Shown here one piece after another: positions 1 to 9,979 of a stretch of 64,000 bases of DNA. Origin of the DNA: Periconia sp. R9002 (Eukaryota; Ascomycota; Dothideomycetes; Pleosporales; Periconiaceae); contig JAMAHW010000066.1 of NCBI GenBank assembly GCA_023627715.1, forward strand, positions 1-64,000, written 5' to 3'. The position numbers and the translations under genes were made by a program. Numbering within the stretch: the first letter of the stretch is position 1; each line of letters starts with the position of its first letter. The notes under the pieces are model-generated. The model made no database searches. It was not told where the DNA came from and worked only from the letters and a program-made list of their open reading frames with translations.

Positions 1-184
1 AATATAAAAACTATAATATAAAAACTATAATATAAAAACTATAATATAAAAACTATAATATAAAAACTATAATATAAAAACTATAATATAAAAACTATAA
101 TATAAAAACTATAATATAAAAACTATAATATAAAAACTATAATATAAGAACTATAATATAAAAACTATAATATAAAGACTATAA
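1..184. repeat. 14-bp tandem repeat array (AT-rich minisatellite)
   Basis: About 13 head-to-tail copies of the 14-mer AATATAAAAACTAT run from the first base. They are nearly identical, with single A-to-G variants near the right end. The array may continue to the left of the window. It is joined directly to the RIP-degraded block and was probably amplified after, or protected from, divergence, because the copies are much more alike than the repeats that follow. Confidence 0.95.
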
Positions 185-2049
185 CACTAATAATACTTAT
201 ACTAAAAAAAGCTAATACTTACGTAGCTTAGCTTACTACGCTTATTAGTATTAGCTAGCTACCTTTTTACTTATCTCTATATATACTATACTTTAGCCTA
301 AAAGTATTAGTAATATTACTTATATAATATTTATAACTTAGTATATAGTTAATTAACCTAATAGTATAACTAGCTTTTATAAATATTAAGCTTAGTTTAG
401 TAACTTATAGTATTAGTACGCAACCCTAATAGAGGTAGTATAAAAAGTTAATAGCTTTCTAGACTTCTTAGCTAAGTAACTATTACTATAAATTTTCTAA
501 AATAGCTAGCCTTTATCTCTACTAATATTAAGCTTAACTAAAACGTTTTATTTATTTCTAAAAGCCCCTTTCTTCTACTTAGGCTATTTAATATTTTTAC
601 TAAAAATAGTACTATTATATATTTCTTTTTCTTTAGTAATATATATAACTTTAGAGTTATACTAGAAGCTTAGTATTAGCTATTACTACGTAGCTAATTT
701 TAAGTTTAATATATAATTTTTTTTAGTAGCCTTTATATAATACCTAAGTTCTAAAACTTTCTTAAATACTAAAAGTAGTTTCTAATAGTTACGCCTTACG
801 CTAAGATTATAATTAAGCTTTTTTTTTAGAATAGTAAGATATACTAGCTTTTTATTACTTAAACTTATACTATAGTAGCTACTACTCTTAGTTTTTAACT
901 AGTAAAAGTAAATAAGGTAAACGTCTAAGTTACTTTATATAGAATTTAGATAAGCTATAGCTAAAAAAAACTTTTAAGTACTCTAACATTATATAAAATA
1001 TATTAAAAACTTTTTAGATATCTATAATATAAAGAGAAAACGTTATCTAAAAGAGTTTCTTTACTTTAGTAATAAAGAATTATAGTATAAATTTTATACT
1101 AAAAAAAACTTTAGTTTTTCTAACGTATAAGAGTTATTAGTATTATATATTTAGAAGGAAGTAGCGTTCTTTAGCACTTTTATTATAGCTAGAGATAGAT
1201 AGAAAGTATATAATAAGAGTAATAATAAATTCTATATACTAATAATATTTACGCTAGCTTTTACTTTTATACTATTTAAGCGTTATAGATAGAAATACTA
1301 CTTAGCCTAAACTAAAGTTATACTACTAGAATTTTTAGTAAAATTACTATATACTTTAGTAAGTTTAGCGCTTATTTTAGGCTTTTATAATCTAATTAAT
1401 AGTAGCTTATAAAGTAGAGGTATAGTATAGTTACTCTTAACTTATAAAATAATATTATTACAGTCTATTAATAGACGCCGCCGCCTATACTATATATTAT
1501 ACTAGCTATTCTAGATTCTAAAGCTCCTAATATAATTAAGCTTAGAGAAAAAAACGCTATTAGCTATTAAAGTTTTATTATTATTATAAAAGATTAAAAT
1601 AATCTTTATAGTATTAATACTAGTATATAATTATAGATAAAGTTTTTAGCTAGATCGTATCCGTATATATATTATAGCTATATAGACTTAATCTAGTTAT
1701 AGAACTCTTTAATATAGGGTTAATACTTTATTAATAGTAGTACTCTAGTTAAATTAATACTAGTAATATTAAGTATATACTAGTTATAAAAAGTACTCTA
1801 TATCTATACTATAATATACGCACTATATACTAGTAATATTAAGAGATAGTACTTACTATTACGCCTACTTTCTATACTCCTATCTTTATACTTTCTTCCT
1901 ATTTATTATTAACTCTATACTACTATTTAGTACTACTACTTAATTACTATACCTATACACACTATACGCTCTATTATATTTAATTACTATTTATACAGCT
2001 TTAGCTACTAGATTCTTATTAATTAACACTTCTATAGTCTAGTAGTAAA

Positions 2050-2122
2050 GCTCTTATAGCTTAATAGTAGAATGCTAGAGTAGTAGATTTAGTAGTTATA
2101 GGTTTAATTCCTATTAAGAGCA
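2050..2122 (+). other. RIP-decayed tRNA-like element, copy 1
   Basis: The 5' GCTCTTA pairs perfectly with the 3' TAAGAGC over 7 bp. A T-arm follows the rule exactly: 5-bp stem ATAGG/CCTAT around a TTTAATT loop, which is the normal TTCGATT loop with its CpG turned to TpA. The box-A-like word TAGCTTAATAG lies after the acceptor strand, and a T run follows, as at a pol III terminator. The anticodon stem is damaged and the anticodon cannot be read. It is a dead tRNA or the head of a tRNA-derived SINE; recurrence favours the latter. Confidence 0.6.
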
Positions 2123-2833
2123 CTTTTTTTTACTTCTAAGAGATTACCTATCTACTATATTAAAATATCTATTATAATATCTACCCTTAACTATATCTAG
2201 AAAACGTTACTTTTTTAATACTAGAACTACTAGTAGTAGTAGTAGTAGTAACGCCCTTATAGAAGAATTATATAATATTTATAATAATAAAATAATTTTA
2301 TAGCTCCTATTTAACCCTATTTAATAAAAGATACTATTATATATAATAAATATTAAAAAGATATACTAAATATAAGAGGTTTCTATATTATATTATAATT
2401 ACCTTAAACGCTATTTATTATATAGTTTTAGATAGTAAAACTATATAGGTATAGATATAATTAAGCTTAGCGAGAAAAACGCTAATAGTAATAGTAGTAT
2501 AGATCTAATATAATTATAAAAGTTTCTACTCTAAAGTATTATATAGTAATAGTAGTAAAAAGTAATACTTATAATATCTACGCTCTAATAATATACGCAC
2601 TAATAGTTATAAGAACTAGTGTTATATAGGTAATATTATAGTACCTACTATTACGCTTACTTTTTACGCCTACTCTTACGCTTTCTTCTACTATATAATT
2701 AAGATACTATATAGTTAGTACTATATAATTAAATACTATATACTATATACCTCTACTACTTATTTAACTACTATTTATATATTTTTTACTATTAGATTCT
2801 TAATAATAAATTACTTAGTTAGTCTAGTAGTAA

Positions 2834-2904
2834 ACTTCTATAGTATAAGGGTAGTATCTAGTTTTTATAGGCTTAGGGTTTAGGTTTAATTCTTAGTAGG
2901 AGCT
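2834..2904 (+). other. RIP-decayed tRNA-like element, copy 2
   Basis: Same layout as the third and fourth copies: TATAGTATAAGGGTAGTATC in the D-arm region, the B-box word GGTTTAATTC, and 3' TAGGAGCT before a T-rich run. The 5' acceptor strand reads ACTTCTA where the sister copies have GCTCCTA, a G-to-A change at the first base. The mutated pairing means it cannot be functional. Confidence 0.5.
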
Positions 2905-3985
2905 CTTCTTTTTTACTTCTATTTAGATATTTACCTATTTTATAGTTTCCTTATCCTACTAATTATATATATATATATATATATAATTTCTAGTAATATT
3001 AAGGTTACTTTAAATTATATAACCTTATAATAAAAACTATATAAGTATAATTAATAAGTAACTTTTTTTACTAATTAAACTATAGCGGTGTAGGTAGTTA
3101 GTTATATAGAGTTTAGCTTAGCTTATAATATAATAGTAAGAAAATACTAGTAATATAATAGTAAAGAAATACTAGTAATACTAAGGTAAATTTATAGTAG
3201 GAGCTGTTTACTATAATAGTAGTATAGGAATAAAGATACTTTAGATTACTTAATATAAGGATAATATCTAATACTTTAAAGTATTAATAATACTTCTTAC
3301 ATAATATATATTTTAAATAGCGTAGGTCCTTTAGATATTACTTATTATTATAAGTTTATTAGAGAAGCTTATTTTATATAAGAAATCGCCTTATTAGAAG
3401 AACTACTAATTATCTAAGGTATTTACTAGTTAGTTTTACTACTAGGTCTTAGTTTATTACTAAGTAAGAGGCCTTCTTCTCTCTTTAGTATCTATCCACC
3501 TACCTATAGGTGCGTCTATTCTAGTATCTAGAATTAATAGTATTTAATTTTAAGGGTAATACTATTAGTAACGTTTTATAGAGTAATAATATTATAAATT
3601 AGAGGCGCTATTATAGTAGTAGATATTACTAAGTTAGCTAAGTTTATTAAAAAGGCTAATTTGTATAGTAAATTTATAGCTTATAGAAATCGCTACTTTA
3701 GAGTTAATACGTAGTAATAGTAGTAAGAGCTAATACTTATAATACTTATATATTTATAATATACGTACTAGTTATAACGCTAGTAATATTAAGTGCGGTA
3801 CTTACCTCTATACCTACCCCTACGCCTTTCTCTTTATATTATTAACTCTATACTACGCTTTTAGTACTACTTAATTAGGCACTATATAATAATATTAATC
3901 CTACTTATTTAACCTCTATTTATACAGCTTTTAGTATAGAAATCCTATTAATTAAAAACCGCTTAGTTTAGTAGTTTATATATAG

Positions 3986-4055
3986 GCTCCTATATTATAA
4001 TAGTAGTATCTAGTTTTCGTAGGCCTAAAATCTAGGTTTAATTCCTAGTAGGAGC
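3986..4055 (+). other. RIP-decayed tRNA-like element, copy 3
   Basis: Acceptor GCTCCTA/TAGGAGC pairs perfectly (7 bp), and so does the T-arm CTAGG/CCTAG around TTTAATT. A run of seven Ts follows shortly after. The D-arm has lost its GG. The middle reads CTAGTTTTCGTAGGCCTA. The overall word order resembles the tRNA-Glu group, but a 5-bp anticodon stem cannot be closed, so no amino acid is assigned. Confidence 0.55.
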
Positions 4056-4652
4056 TCTTTTTTTAGCTTCTATTTAGATATATACCTATTTTTACAGCTT
4101 CTCTATCTTAGTAATTATATATATGTATATATATATAATCTCTAGTAAGAATACTTACGCGACCTTATAATAAGAAGCGTATAAGTATAATTAATAAGTT
4201 TTACTAATTAAACTATAGTAGCGTAGGTAGTTAGTTTAATAGAGCTAGATAGAAATACTATTACTACTACTACTACTACTACTACTATAATAATAAAGCT
4301 TATAATATCTACGTTTTAAGTTTAATATATAGATAGTTATAAAAACTAGTGTCGTATAGATAATATAGTAGTACTAATACTTATAATATCTACGCTCTAA
4401 GTTTAATATATATACTAATAGTTATAAGAACTAGTATTGTATAGGTAATAATATAGCGGCGCTACCTTCCTTCTTATATTATTAATACTATACTCTACCT
4501 ATTTAGTACTACTTAATTATGCACGCTTATACTCTACTACCCTCTCTCTACCTATTTAACTTTTACCTAACACTTAACTACTATTTATACAGCTTTTACT
4601 ATAGGATTATTATTAATAAATTACTAAAGCTTAGTTTAGTAGTTAAGCTTAA

Positions 4653-4722
4653 GCTCCTATAGTATAAGGGTAGCATCTAGTTTTTATAGGCCTAGGGTCT
4701 AAGTTTAATTCCTAGCAGGAGC
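4653..4722 (+). other. RIP-decayed tRNA-like element, copy 4
   Basis: This is the least degraded copy: GCTCCTA opposes CAGGAGC (six pairs plus an A/C mismatch that a G-to-A change explains), the B-box word is AGTTTAATTCC, and about 17 Ts follow at 4724-4740. It lies closest to the edge of the RIP block. It shares TAGTATAAGGGTAG with copy 2. Confidence 0.55.
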
Positions 4723-4870
4723 GTTTTTTTTTTTTTTTTTACTTCTACTTTAGATATCTACCTTTAATTTAGTTACGCGACAATATTAGCAGTAGTAAAG
4801 AGAATAGGTTTACTTATTATAGTATATATAGTTTATTAGATAGCGTCGTCATCTAAAAAAATATATACGT

Positions 4871-5088
4871 ACCTATATATATACATATATACCTTAAACA
4901 ATTTCCCACGTGACCGTGTTTCAGATAGCGGGACTATTCATAGCAGTATCTTAGTTGTCCCAGGCAAACATCTAGGTTGTACTTGAGCCACCCAGCTGCG
5001 TTTATATATAACATAACAGTTCATCGCTGTAGCGGTGAATGCACGCCACGCAACATTTCTTCCGGCTACGTACACTTCAATTCCATAG
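4871..5088. other. Intergenic: edge of the RIP block to the first gene
   Basis: Base composition switches here from RIPed to normal. The CACGTG core at 4908-4913 and 'tatatataacataac' at about 5003 are possible promoter words upstream of the ATG at 5089. No gene is seen. Confidence 0.5.
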
Positions 5089-6048
5089 ATGATCGTCCCC
5101 TCGCCGCATATATATCACCGGATCGCTCGCACGTCTCTGGCATTCGAATCTGAAAGCGAACCAACTTATCCAGTCATGTCTGCAACAAGCGTTTTTATCG
5201 TTTTCGCCATTCAAGCTCTCTCTATCGCCCTCATGCGAATCTTAATGTACGTCTACTGCGACAAGATCAGGCGAGTGGTAAGCACCCACGAACATCATGA
5301 ATCTGAAAAGCTCTTTCAAGAACGTGCACGACAAGTGAAAGAGGTTGAGAGCAGAGCTCGAGAGCAACCGACCTATCCGCGTCTATCTGGGAATAACACA
5401 CCACGAAGCGAAGGAAGTTTTTCCAGCGTCGACCATGCGCAGATCCAACCGCATGATGGGGGATATGAGATACCAATGATAATCATGGCGGATCGCGACA
5501 TAGATATAATACAGAATACGCTACTCGACGAACTTTTTCGATACCGCCAGACTGCGGGCTACGTGGGAACACTGAGGTTCAACAACGCAGCAAGTATAAG
5601 GATGCGTAGCACATCAGCCACCATCAATAGTGATCATGAAACTGATCATGAAACTGATCATGAAACTGATCATGATATCTTGACAGATAATGGCCGTGAT
5701 GTAAGCCGACTCCGCTCTCAAGTCCTCCACAGAGTAGATCCAGTTTCCGATCTCTACAGGGCGTATCAAACTGATAGGACGTCAAGTAGTCCGCCATTTA
5801 CAAGTTATGCCGGTGGGACTGCGCAAGGGAATGATTGTAATGTGACGGATCGTGTGCATCTAGTGGATGAGCAAAGCAGATTTCCGCAGCACGCACGAAG
5901 GAGAAGGGACCACGTTGCAGAGCCTCGATTTTCAAGCTACGATGTGCAGAATGGATATGATGTCGCTGCAAGAGTGGATGGCGAATGTGGCGGATCAATG
6001 CAGTACAATAGTTGGGGAAGCTGTTGGGGAAAGGCACACCTTCCGTGA
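5089..6048 (+). CDS. Uncharacterised single-pass membrane protein next to the RIP block
   Basis: Single-exon frame of 319 codons; I do not recognise the family. An in-frame ATG at 5176 would give a shorter product that begins directly with the only hydrophobic segment (about residues 33-56 of the long form). That segment is followed by basic residues, so the protein would be a signal-anchored membrane protein with a long polar tail. The tail is charged and low in complexity, and carries three copies of the tetrapeptide DHET encoded by a 12-bp tandem repeat near 5633-5676. No catalytic motif is visible. It sits about 200 bp from degraded repeats, a setting common for lineage-specific genes. 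The long uninterrupted frame in normal-composition DNA supports a real gene; its expression is unproven. Confidence 0.5.
   Translation: MIVPSPHIYHRIARTSLAFESESEPTYPVMSATSVFIVFAIQALSIALMRILMYVYCDKIRRVVSTHEHHESEKLFQERARQVKEVESRAREQPTYPRLSGNNTPRSEGSFSSVDHAQIQPHDGGYEIPMIIMADRDIDIIQNTLLDELFRYRQTAGYVGTLRFNNAASIRMRSTSATINSDHETDHETDHETDHDILTDNGRDVSRLRSQVLHRVDPVSDLYRAYQTDRTSSSPPFTSYAGGTAQGNDCNVTDRVHLVDEQSRFPQHARRRRDHVAEPRFSSYDVQNGYDVAARVDGECGGSMQYNSWGSCWGKAHLP
5633..5676 (+). repeat. 12-bp coding tandem repeat (GATCATGAAACT)
   Basis: About 3.5 perfect copies of GATCATGAAACT inside the preceding gene encode DHET units. The unit is a multiple of three, so copy number can change without a frameshift. 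Confidence 0.85.
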
Positions 6049-6356
6049 GGGTAACATGTGGTGAATTAATGGCAGTGTTATGAAAACTCGACAAACTTGT
6101 ACTATAAGAAAGGGTTTATTTCGATATCGAAATGCCACATCACGCACGTGTAAACCAAACCTTGCTTTGATTCTCTCATTGGTCAGACAGCAAACGCACA
6201 ATTCTAGAGGGTAAGGAAGGAGCACCTTTGCCAGACAGTCTTGGCATCAAAACGTAGGTGCACCTGCCAAACAGACACCAGTTTGCACCTCTCCCCACCA
6301 CCCTTGCCCTCAACCAACTGCAAACCCCGGCTGACGATCCAGCTACAGCACAAACA

Positions 6357-7718
6357 ATGCCTCCCAAAGGGAAGCAGAAAGCTTCCCAAAAGAAGGATAC
6401 ACCCAAGGCAAAGGACGCGCCGCAGCCAAAGGACACGGCCAAGCCAAAGGAAACAGCCAATTCTAAGGGAACGGGCAAGTCAAAAGCAGAGGCTCCGCCA
6501 GCGGCTCCGCCAGGGTTCGAAAGACTCCCCATCCCGTGTGACTGCTGTGGCTGCCCGCTCATCAGTTATAACATCAATCGACCGCGTCGTTGTGCCGCAT
6601 GCGACAAGCTTGTAAGTGACTGGCTAAGCGCAACATCCTGGGCAGAGCTTATTGCCTTCAACCGCGAGTTCATTGAAGGCACTCGTACTTGCACCATATA
6701 TGCCAAATGGTCAACGTTTGTAGACAAGGAACAGAATTCAGACCTTCTCCGCCTTCACGACTATGGCCTTTTAGTTACTTTTGCGCAGCCTGAGAAGCAC
6801 ACATCTGGGAAAGAGGTCAGTGGCAAGTGGATGGGAAAGTGGTATGAGACAAAGGACCGCGCCTACATCATCTTTGCTCTTCCCACCAATCACCCCAAGA
6901 TAGAGAAAGAGAAGGTCAACGAGCTTATTTCGATACTTTCCGAATTGAAAGACCTCGAATTCGTATCTTATTACGACCAGTGCGACTATGCTCCAGGTAC
7001 CGAGCAAGACGGGCGGTACATTGCGAATCCGGTAGGAACAAGCGACAAATCGGAGGTACAAGCGTATATGAAATTCTACTCGACCGTGGGACCTTCGCGC
7101 GCGGGAGCTACAACACAAAAGTACCGAGCCGCAGATGCTGAGGACGCATTGACTTGGGGGCTCTGGAAGAGGTGCAAGCAAAATGAACTTGATGTCATCA
7201 ATGAGAGGGATCTGCCATCCAATTCAAAGGGATCCCGCGCTTTTGGAGAGAAGCTTCCCAGTAAGTACATATCAGAAAACATGGAGGCTCTGGATCTTTT
7301 CTATCCAGCTTCGGCTTTGCTGACAAACTTTCAAAATTGAATAGTGACTCTCGGCATGCAACCAGTGATCATGACCGTCGCCACGAGAGGTTGGCCGCCC
7401 ACCAAGGTGGAACTCGCAAGCACATTGGAGGCAGCGGTTATTGCGGCAGGTTTGAGGCCAATCTTCTCTGAACACCCGGAAGAAGAAGTGGACTTTGACT
7501 CGCCCGACGAAGTCCAGGAGACAGTGGAAGCCAACGTGCCCGAGGAAGCCAACGTGCCAGAGAGCTCCAACAAAAACCCAGCACCAGAGCTGCCAGAGCA
7601 ACTGCTGAATGTCAATACAGAAGAAAGTGAGGAAGCAGAGGGTAAGCATGAGATGGATCTCGACGAACTAATTCGTTCCTTTTCCCTGAAAGATGACGCT
7701 AAGGATGATTCTGGTTAG
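6357..7718 (+). CDS. Uncharacterised protein with Lys/Pro-rich N-terminus and Cys-rich zinc-ribbon-like segment
   Basis: Two exons: 6357-7260 and 7345-7718, with an 84-bp intron from GTAAGT to TAG. The junction creates an ATG codon and the frames close to a 425-aa product. The frame is open upstream to 6258, but the ATG at 6357 starts a clean basic tail (MPPKGKQKAS...) and is the likely start. Residues 1-50 are a Lys/Pro/Ala low-complexity tail. Residues 61-82 hold six cysteines (61, 63, 64, 66, 79, 82) ending in CAAC, which could bind zinc. A folded region of about 220 residues follows, and then an acidic Glu-rich tail from about residue 345. I do not recognise the family. The basic start and acidic end suggest a nuclear or nucleic-acid-associated role, but that is only inference. 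Confidence 0.7.
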
Positions 7719-8149
7719 CAGAGCCTGGTTGTTGTACCAGTCTACTATACGGCCTATTGCCGATTAAAAGAAGCCCTCGGCTTGGCTAGGAACCCTGCTG
7801 TGGCAGACTGTTCATCGGATCCCAAAACGGAAATTATGACCTAGTCAGAGGCTGGAATGGGGCATTCTTAAAAGAGATTGAGGTATACTATCGAATCGCT
7901 GGAGAAGGAGAGCGGAGTGAGGAGTGAGGAGCATGTTCGAGCTTTAACCACGTCGGGATTGGCCTAGTTTTCCCTATCAGATGGGCAACAACATCCCATC
8001 ACGACTATACCCCACTCTCGAGAGATAACTTATTCCCCGCGGAGTGGCATGTTTAAATAAACTGATAATACCTTGAATTACCCTCACAATGCCTGTCCAT
8101 GCTTCATTGACCTGCAGCGTTCACTGCAGAATATTACTTACACCCAGTA
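7719..8149. other. Intergenic spacer and promoter of the nitrilase-racemase gene
   Basis: A purine-rich GGAGTGAGGAGTGAGGAG stretch lies at about 7914-7931 and 'tttaaataaa' at 8052. No gene is seen. Confidence 0.5.
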
Positions 8150-9979
8150 ATGACGCGCAACATTCGCATCGCAGCGGCTCAAGTCGGCGCCGTTCACCTA
8201 GATGATACACGCCCACACACCCTTCAACGTCTGATAAGCTTACTTGATCAGGCTGCTTCAAAAGGAGCACAGGTGGTCTTATTTCCAGAATGCACGTTCA
8301 CGACCTTCTTTCCCCGCCATCTCTTTACCGACGAGGCAGTCCTTGAATCATTTTTCGAGCGTGGCGACATCACCACCACAGAGGAAACACGCGGTATATT
8401 TGACAGGGCCAAAGAGCTCTCAGTAGATATATGCATTGGTTTTGCGGAAGCAGCCGATGATGGGGAGCATTACAACGCCTGCGTCTATTACCACGCCAAA
8501 ACAGCATCAATCTTGTCAAAGTACAGAAAGATACACTTACCAGGAGACTTCGAGCCATTCCCAGAGCCAGATGCAGTAAATCAGCTCGAGAAGCGTTACT
8601 TCAAACCTGGAAACCTCGGCTTCAACGCCTTTCGCGTACCAGATCTTGTAGACCCAACCACCGAGAATGGAGAGCCGATTTTCGGGATGATGATATGCAA
8701 CGATAGACGATGGGCAGAGTCGTGGAGATGTCTGGGCTTACAAGGGGTCGAAGTCGTTCTCACAGGGTATAACACTCCCGGCTGGGCGCCGCAGATGTGG
8801 GGTTCTTCATCAGACCAGAATCCTCAAGATGCACGGGAAGAAGCGATTTTTCACCATAAGCTGGTAATGCAAGCCCACTCGTACACAAATGCTTGTTTCT
8901 CAGTCAGCGCTGCTAGATGCGGTCTCGATGATGGAAAGTATGATCTAGTGGGAGGATCGACTATTGTTGGACCTGACGGCAAGATCATCGCAGAAGCCAA
9001 AACAAAAGAGGACGAGGTGATCGTAGCGGATTGTGATCTAGATCTGTGCTCTCCTGGCAAAAAGCGAACATTTGACTTTGGAAGACACCGAAGAGTGGAG
9101 CACTATTCTATCCTCACCTCGCAAACCGGTGTCAAAGAGCCCCCCAGATTATCAACACAGCACAACCACGAAGAAGCCTCCGCTCAAACTTCTGATAAGA
9201 TCACCAGGAAATCTGTGACTGGATCCCAGTCCACCAAAAAAATCCGCGTGCTTCTCTGCAACCCCAACGCAACCGACTTCATGACAGACGCTTGCCTAGA
9301 AATGGTGCGTCCAACGCTCCCTCCCGATGTCGAGGTCTACGGATTCACAGCCCCCAAGCCCGCTCCGTCCGCCATCGAGGGTAGTTTCGACAACATCATG
9401 TCCTCGGCCGCTTCTGCTCGCGCCATCATCCCAATTGCCCACGAATACGACGCCTTCCTCGTAGCCTGCTACAGCGACCACGCACTCGTCAAGATGCTTC
9501 GAGAAGAACTCACACAGCCCGTCATCGGCATCATGGAAGCTTCTCTTTTTGCCGCTCGTACGCTCGGAAGCCGCTTCGGTATCGTGGCTACGTCGCGCCG
9601 TTCAAGGTACACCATGAAAGACGCCGTGAAGAGCTATGGACTCGAGAGCTTTTGCGCTGGCGTGTTGGACTGTAACCTCGGGGTCCTGGAGCTTGAATCT
9701 AAACCGGAGAAGGAGGTTCTGGAGATTATGTGTGGGGTGGGGAAGAAGTTGGTAGATGAGGAGGGGGCTGATGTGTTGACGCTTGGATGTGCGGGCATGA
9801 CGAATATGAAAGCTGCGGTGGAAGAAGCGGTCGGGGAAGATGTGCAAGTCGTTGATGGTGTTGTGGCTGGGGTTCATCACCTTGTGGGGTTGTGTAGGAT
9901 GGGGACGAAGACGGCGAAACGCGGCGCGTATATGAGCTCGGCGAAGCAGCGTGGATTGAGGGGGCAGGACTGGTATTGA
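8150..9979 (+). CDS. Fusion: N-carbamoyl-D-amino-acid hydrolase-like nitrilase + Asp/Glu/hydantoin racemase
   Basis: Single exon, 609 aa. Residues 5-320 form a carbon-nitrogen hydrolase of the D-carbamoylase type. The catalytic Glu47 (LFPEC), Lys127 (YRKIHLPG) and Cys183 (MICNDRRW) fall at the places known for Agrobacterium D-carbamoylase. Residues 321-362 are a polar linker. Residues 364-590 form an Asp/Glu/hydantoin racemase domain (LLCNPNAT at the start) with the two expected cysteines, Cys440 (VACYSDH) and Cys547 (TLGCAGM). Known chemistry: the racemase interconverts 5-substituted hydantoin enantiomers, and the hydrolase cleaves N-carbamoyl amino acids to the amino acid, CO2 and ammonia. 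In bacteria these are separate genes next to a hydantoinase; none is visible here. No targeting signal is seen, so probably cytosolic. All catalytic residues look intact; the substrate is inferred. Confidence 0.88.
   Translation: MTRNIRIAAAQVGAVHLDDTRPHTLQRLISLLDQAASKGAQVVLFPECTFTTFFPRHLFTDEAVLESFFERGDITTTEETRGIFDRAKELSVDICIGFAEAADDGEHYNACVYYHAKTASILSKYRKIHLPGDFEPFPEPDAVNQLEKRYFKPGNLGFNAFRVPDLVDPTTENGEPIFGMMICNDRRWAESWRCLGLQGVEVVLTGYNTPGWAPQMWGSSSDQNPQDAREEAIFHHKLVMQAHSYTNACFSVSAARCGLDDGKYDLVGGSTIVGPDGKIIAEAKTKEDEVIVADCDLDLCSPGKKRTFDFGRHRRVEHYSILTSQTGVKEPPRLSTQHNHEEASAQTSDKITRKSVTGSQSTKKIRVLLCNPNATDFMTDACLEMVRPTLPPDVEVYGFTAPKPAPSAIEGSFDNIMSSAASARAIIPIAHEYDAFLVACYSDHALVKMLREELTQPVIGIMEASLFAARTLGSRFGIVATSRRSRYTMKDAVKSYGLESFCAGVLDCNLGVLELESKPEKEVLEIMCGVGKKLVDEEGADVLTLGCAGMTNMKAAVEEAVGEDVQVVDGVVAGVHHLVGLCRMGTKTAKRGAYMSSAKQRGLRGQDWY

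Larger units (their letters stand above)
1790..4760. repeat. Four diverged copies of a dispersed repeat unit
   Basis: Blocks at roughly 1790-2200, 2570-3120, 3730-4250 and 4380-4760 share the same succession of words. First comes a stretch around 'ctagtaatattaag' or 'ataagaactagtgt'. Then come a pyrimidine-rich stretch, 'ctatttatacagcttt', 'ttagtctagtagt', the tRNA-like element, a T run and 'acttctatttagatat'. Copies two and three stay alignable for over 500 bp, into 'aaactatagcggtgtaggtagttag'. Spacing between tRNA-like elements is 784, 1152 and 667 bp, so the copies are unequal. Differences are mostly C/T and G/A, as RIP predicts. Confidence 0.7.
185..4870. repeat. RIP-degraded AT-rich repeat block
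   Basis: The sequence consists almost entirely of TA-rich words. CpA and TpG are nearly absent while some ACG/CGC words survive. This is the dinucleotide footprint of fungal repeat-induced point mutation (CpA to TpA on both strands). No open frame of useful length survives and no transposon domain can be read. The left part (about 230-1430) shows no internal repetition that I can see. The right part (about 1800-4760) is built of diverged copies of one unit. Normal composition returns within tens of bases at about 4,870-4,910. It is probably the remains of one or more transposons, but the class cannot be assigned. Confidence 0.85.

Noticed and set aside
1..184. CRISPR array or telomere repeat
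   Set aside because: The 14-mers are contiguous with no spacers, and the unit is AATATAAAAACTAT, not TTAGGG-type.
2050..4722. Functional tRNA genes
   Set aside because: Anticodon stems are broken, copies differ by RIP-type transitions and no anticodon loop of normal length can be formed.
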